Positions 7,113 through 9,271 of a stretch of DNA of 9,271 nucleotides are shown here, in pieces; the first letter of the stretch is position 1, and every line of letters begins with the position of its first letter. The stretch is taken from positions 1 through 9,271 of the forward strand of contig JADHKY010000039.1 in assembly GCA_016780945.1 (NCBI GenBank), in the 5' to 3' direction. Position numbers and translations under genes: made by a program. Source of the DNA: Aquiluna sp. (lineage in GTDB: Bacteria > Actinomycetota > Actinomycetes > Actinomycetales > Microbacteriaceae). The notes below the pieces were generated by a model, which did not search any database, was not told the origin of the DNA, and worked only from the letters and a program-made list of their open reading frames with translations.

Positions 7113-8219
7113 GTGAAGGTTTTAGCGGCCATGAGTGGCGGAGTTGACTCCGCCGTTGCTGCCGCACGCCTGGTTGATCAGGGCCATGAGGTGGTCGGGG
7201 TTCACCTCGCGCTCTCGAGGATGCCGGGGACCCTTCGCACCGGCTCCAGGGGCTGCTGCACCATAGAGGACTCCATGGACGCTCAGCGGGCTGCAAAGAA
7301 ACTCGGCATCCCCTTCTATGTTTGGGACTTTTCAGAGCGCTTCAAGATCGACGTGGTCGATGACTTTGTCGCTGAGTATCAGGCCGGAAGGACTCCAAAC
7401 CCCTGCATGAGATGCAACGAGCGCATTAAGTTCGCAGCGCTATTAGAACGCGCTCTGGCGCTCGGTTTCGATGCTGTTGGTACCGGCCATTATGCGAGCA
7501 TCACCAAAGACGAAGACGGCAACCTTGAGCTTCACAGGTCACTGGCGATGGCAAAGGATCAGAGCTACGTCCTTGGAGTCCTAACCCAAGAGCAGCTTTC
7601 TCACGCCCTCTTTCCACTTGGAGCAACCGCATCCAAGGACCTTGTTCGCAAGGAGGCCGCGGAGAGGGGCCTAACCGTCGCCAATAAGCCAGATAGCTAC
7701 GACATCTGCTTTATCCCAGAGGGTGACACGAGGGAGTGGCTGAGGGACTTCGTTCCTTCGAGCCCAGGAAAAATAGTCGACCAGCAGGGCACCGAACTCG
7801 GTGAGCACGACGGTCACGTCGGGTTCACGATCGGCCAGCGCAAGGGCCTGAGGCTTGGAAGGCCCGCGGCAGATGGCAAGCCTAGGTATGTGCTTGAAAT
7901 CCGTCCAAAGACCTCGGAGGTTGTGGTGGGTCCCGAGGCAGCTCTGCAAATCACCCAGCTCTCAGGTGAGCGGTATTCGTGGTGCGGCAGAGCACCTGAG
8001 AGACCAGAGGAGTTCTTTGACTGCGAGGTGCAGGTGCGCGCTCACGGCGACACCGTGCCAGCGCAGGCGGCTGTTGTCGAGGGAGAGCTGGTCATCAAGC
8101 TCAAAGAACCCCTCTACGGAGTCGCCCCGGGCCAAACTGCAGTTGTCTACCTCGGAACCAGAGTCTTGGGCCAGACCACGATTGACCAAACCACCAGCGC
8201 GGAAGTCGCAGTTGTCTAA
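7113..8219 (+). CDS. mnmA: tRNA-specific 2-thiouridylase MnmA
   Basis: MnmA (also TrmU) activates U34 of tRNAs for Lys, Glu and Gln with ATP and replaces the C2 oxygen with sulfur from a persulfide relay. The 368 residues match the family. The ATP pyrophosphatase loop SGGVDS is at residues 8-13. The two catalytic cysteines are C98 in NPCMRC and C199 in DICFIPEG, with the same C-terminal position as E. coli C199. TGHYA, KDQSYVL and FTIGQRKGL are also typical. A longer stretch after the first strand (PGTLRTGSRGCC) is shared with the mycobacterial protein. The start is GTG, because the only nearby ATG (7131) would remove the strand before the P-loop. It begins 9 bases after the desulfurase stop, with no clear Shine-Dalgarno sequence, so coupling is likely. 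The desulfurase next door is the natural sulfur donor (inference). Confidence 0.96.
   Translation: MKVLAAMSGGVDSAVAAARLVDQGHEVVGVHLALSRMPGTLRTGSRGCCTIEDSMDAQRAAKKLGIPFYVWDFSERFKIDVVDDFVAEYQAGRTPNPCMRCNERIKFAALLERALALGFDAVGTGHYASITKDEDGNLELHRSLAMAKDQSYVLGVLTQEQLSHALFPLGATASKDLVRKEAAERGLTVANKPDSYDICFIPEGDTREWLRDFVPSSPGKIVDQQGTELGEHDGHVGFTIGQRKGLRLGRPAADGKPRYVLEIRPKTSEVVVGPEAALQITQLSGERYSWCGRAPERPEEFFDCEVQVRAHGDTVPAQAAVVEGELVIKLKEPLYGVAPGQTAVVYLGTRVLGQTTIDQTTSAEVAVV
8201..8205 (+). promoter_or_regulatory. Ribosome binding site deciding the ligA start
   Basis: GGAAG inside the last codons of mnmA stands six bases before TTG at 8212. It selects this TTG over another in-frame TTG at 8182, which would give ten extra residues. 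Confidence 0.55.
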
Positions 8220-9271
8220 GGCCGAGCGCGCTGAGGAGCTGAGGGCTCTCATAGAGCGCTATCGCAACGCCTACTACCTAGAAAACGAATCGCTCGTTTC
8301 AGACAGCGAGTACGACGATCTAGAAAAAGAGCTAAGAGCGCTCGAGCAAGAAAACCCTGAGCTAATTGTCGACTCACCAACCGAAAAGGTTGGGGGAGCG
8401 GCAAGCAGCCTATTTGCCCCGCATCGCCACCTAGAGCCAATGCTCTCGTTGGATAACGCCTTCTCGCTGGAGGAGCTTTTGGCATGGGACCAGAGGGTCG
8501 GAGGTGGTCCATACCTCTGCGAACCAAAGATTGACGGCCTTGCAGTTTCCCTTACCTATGAGAAGGGCAAGCTGGTTTCAGCTGCAACCCGCGGCGATGG
8601 CGAGGTTGGCGAGGATGTAACAGCCAATGTCATGACAATCAGCTCGGTTCCCCATGCACTCTCGGGTTCGAATCACCCCGAGCAGATTGAGATCCGCGGC
8701 GAAGTCTTCTTCCCCTTAGCAGACTTTGCCAAGCTCAATGAGGGCATCGTCGCAGCCGGCGGAAAACCCTTTGCAAATCCAAGAAACTCAGCCTCGGGCT
8801 CGCTGCGCCAAAAGGACCCCCAGGTGACAGCCTTTAGGCCCCTTCAGATGCTTGTGCACGGCTTTGGAGCCTGGCAATCAAATGTTTCCTCACAGAGCGA
8901 GGTCTATCAGCTTCTGAGCTCGTGGGGCCTTCCAACCACTAAGCGCTACAAGGTTGCCGGCGATGCTCAAGAGGCCCGCGAGTACGTCGAACAGCTCGAG
9001 AGTGATCGGCACTCCATTGAGCATGAAATCGATGGTGTGGTGATCAAGGTCGATGACCTTTCTCGTCAGAGTGAGCTGGGTAGAACATCTCGGGCTCCGC
9101 GCTGGGCAATTGCCTATAAATACCCGCCAGAGCAGGTAAACACCAAGCTTCTAGATATCCGAGTCTCAATTGGCCGCACCGGCCGGGTAACTCCATTTGC
9201 AGTTTTAGAGCCCGTCCGGGTTGCCGGAAGTGAGGTCGAGTTTGCGACCCTTCACAACCAGGACCAGGTTC
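8212..9271 (+). CDS. ligA: NAD+-dependent DNA ligase LigA (3' end cut by window edge)
   Basis: LigA seals nicks in duplex DNA during replication and repair, using NAD+ to adenylate its active-site lysine. 353 codons are visible, about half of a usual 670-690-residue ligase. The Ia domain that binds NMN comes first (NAYYLENESLVSDSEYDDL, about 17-38). The adenylation domain follows, with nucleophile K106 in KIDG, R127 in TRGDG, E164 in RGEVFF, K279 in IDGVVIKVD and K303 in AYKYPPE. The start of the OB fold is reached (IGRTGRVTPFA). The remaining OB fold, zinc finger, HhH and BRCT domains would lie beyond the window. No ATG or GTG fits. TTG at 8212, with GGAAG six bases before it, is the best start and overlaps the mnmA end by 8 bases. 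An in-frame TTG at 8182 is the alternative. The family call is firm; the start is likely. Confidence 0.95.
   Translation, partial: MSKAERAEELRALIERYRNAYYLENESLVSDSEYDDLEKELRALEQENPELIVDSPTEKVGGAASSLFAPHRHLEPMLSLDNAFSLEELLAWDQRVGGGPYLCEPKIDGLAVSLTYEKGKLVSAATRGDGEVGEDVTANVMTISSVPHALSGSNHPEQIEIRGEVFFPLADFAKLNEGIVAAGGKPFANPRNSASGSLRQKDPQVTAFRPLQMLVHGFGAWQSNVSSQSEVYQLLSSWGLPTTKRYKVAGDAQEAREYVEQLESDRHSIEHEIDGVVIKVDDLSRQSELGRTSRAPRWAIAYKYPPEQVNTKLLDIRVSIGRTGRVTPFAVLEPVRVAGSEVEFATLHNQDQV

Noticed and set aside
1..9271. Search for an undescribed system, mobile element, CRISPR array, tRNA or phage genes.
   Set aside because: Practically all bases are taken by six well-known housekeeping and metabolic genes, with no direct repeats, transposase or unexplained stretch longer than 63 bases.

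Overview
This is an ordinary, gene-dense stretch of chromosome from an actinobacterium. The desulfurase, MnmA and LigA products resemble their mycobacterial and other actinobacterial counterparts closely, and a GlgE-type maltosyltransferase sits next to GlgB, as in Mycobacterium and Streptomyces. The base composition looks only moderately GC-rich (judged by eye, not computed). There is almost no intergenic DNA: the longest gap is about 63 bases. Start codons include GTG and TTG, and genes overlap. A streamlined aquatic member of the Microbacteriaceae (Aquiluna/Rhodoluna type) would fit, but this placement is inference.

Left half, minus strand (positions 5858 down to 1): three alpha-glucan genes read in the order glgX (debranching enzyme), glgE (alpha-1,4-glucan:maltose-1-phosphate maltosyltransferase) and glgB (branching enzyme, cut by the left edge). 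GlgE lengthens linear alpha-1,4 chains with maltose units from maltose-1-phosphate, GlgB adds alpha-1,6 branches, and GlgX removes short branches during breakdown. glgE and glgB share an ATGA overlap. glgX and glgE are 52 bases apart. All three enzymes keep their GH13 catalytic triad residues.

Right half, plus strand (5922 to 9271): a cysteine desulfurase of the IscS/NifS type, mnmA (tRNA 2-thiouridylase) and ligA (NAD+-dependent DNA ligase, cut by the right edge). The first two belong to one sulfur relay: the desulfurase can supply the persulfide sulfur that MnmA places on U34 of certain tRNAs. The genes are 9 bases apart and then overlap by 8, so they are probably one transcript. ligA is a replication and repair gene that shares the operon.

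The two blocks are divergent and separated by 63 bases that must hold both promoters. I found no RNA gene, mobile element, CRISPR array, terminator or unknown system. The most notable point is a substitution in the desulfurase: the glutamine that normally sits three residues after the PLP-binding aspartate is alanine.
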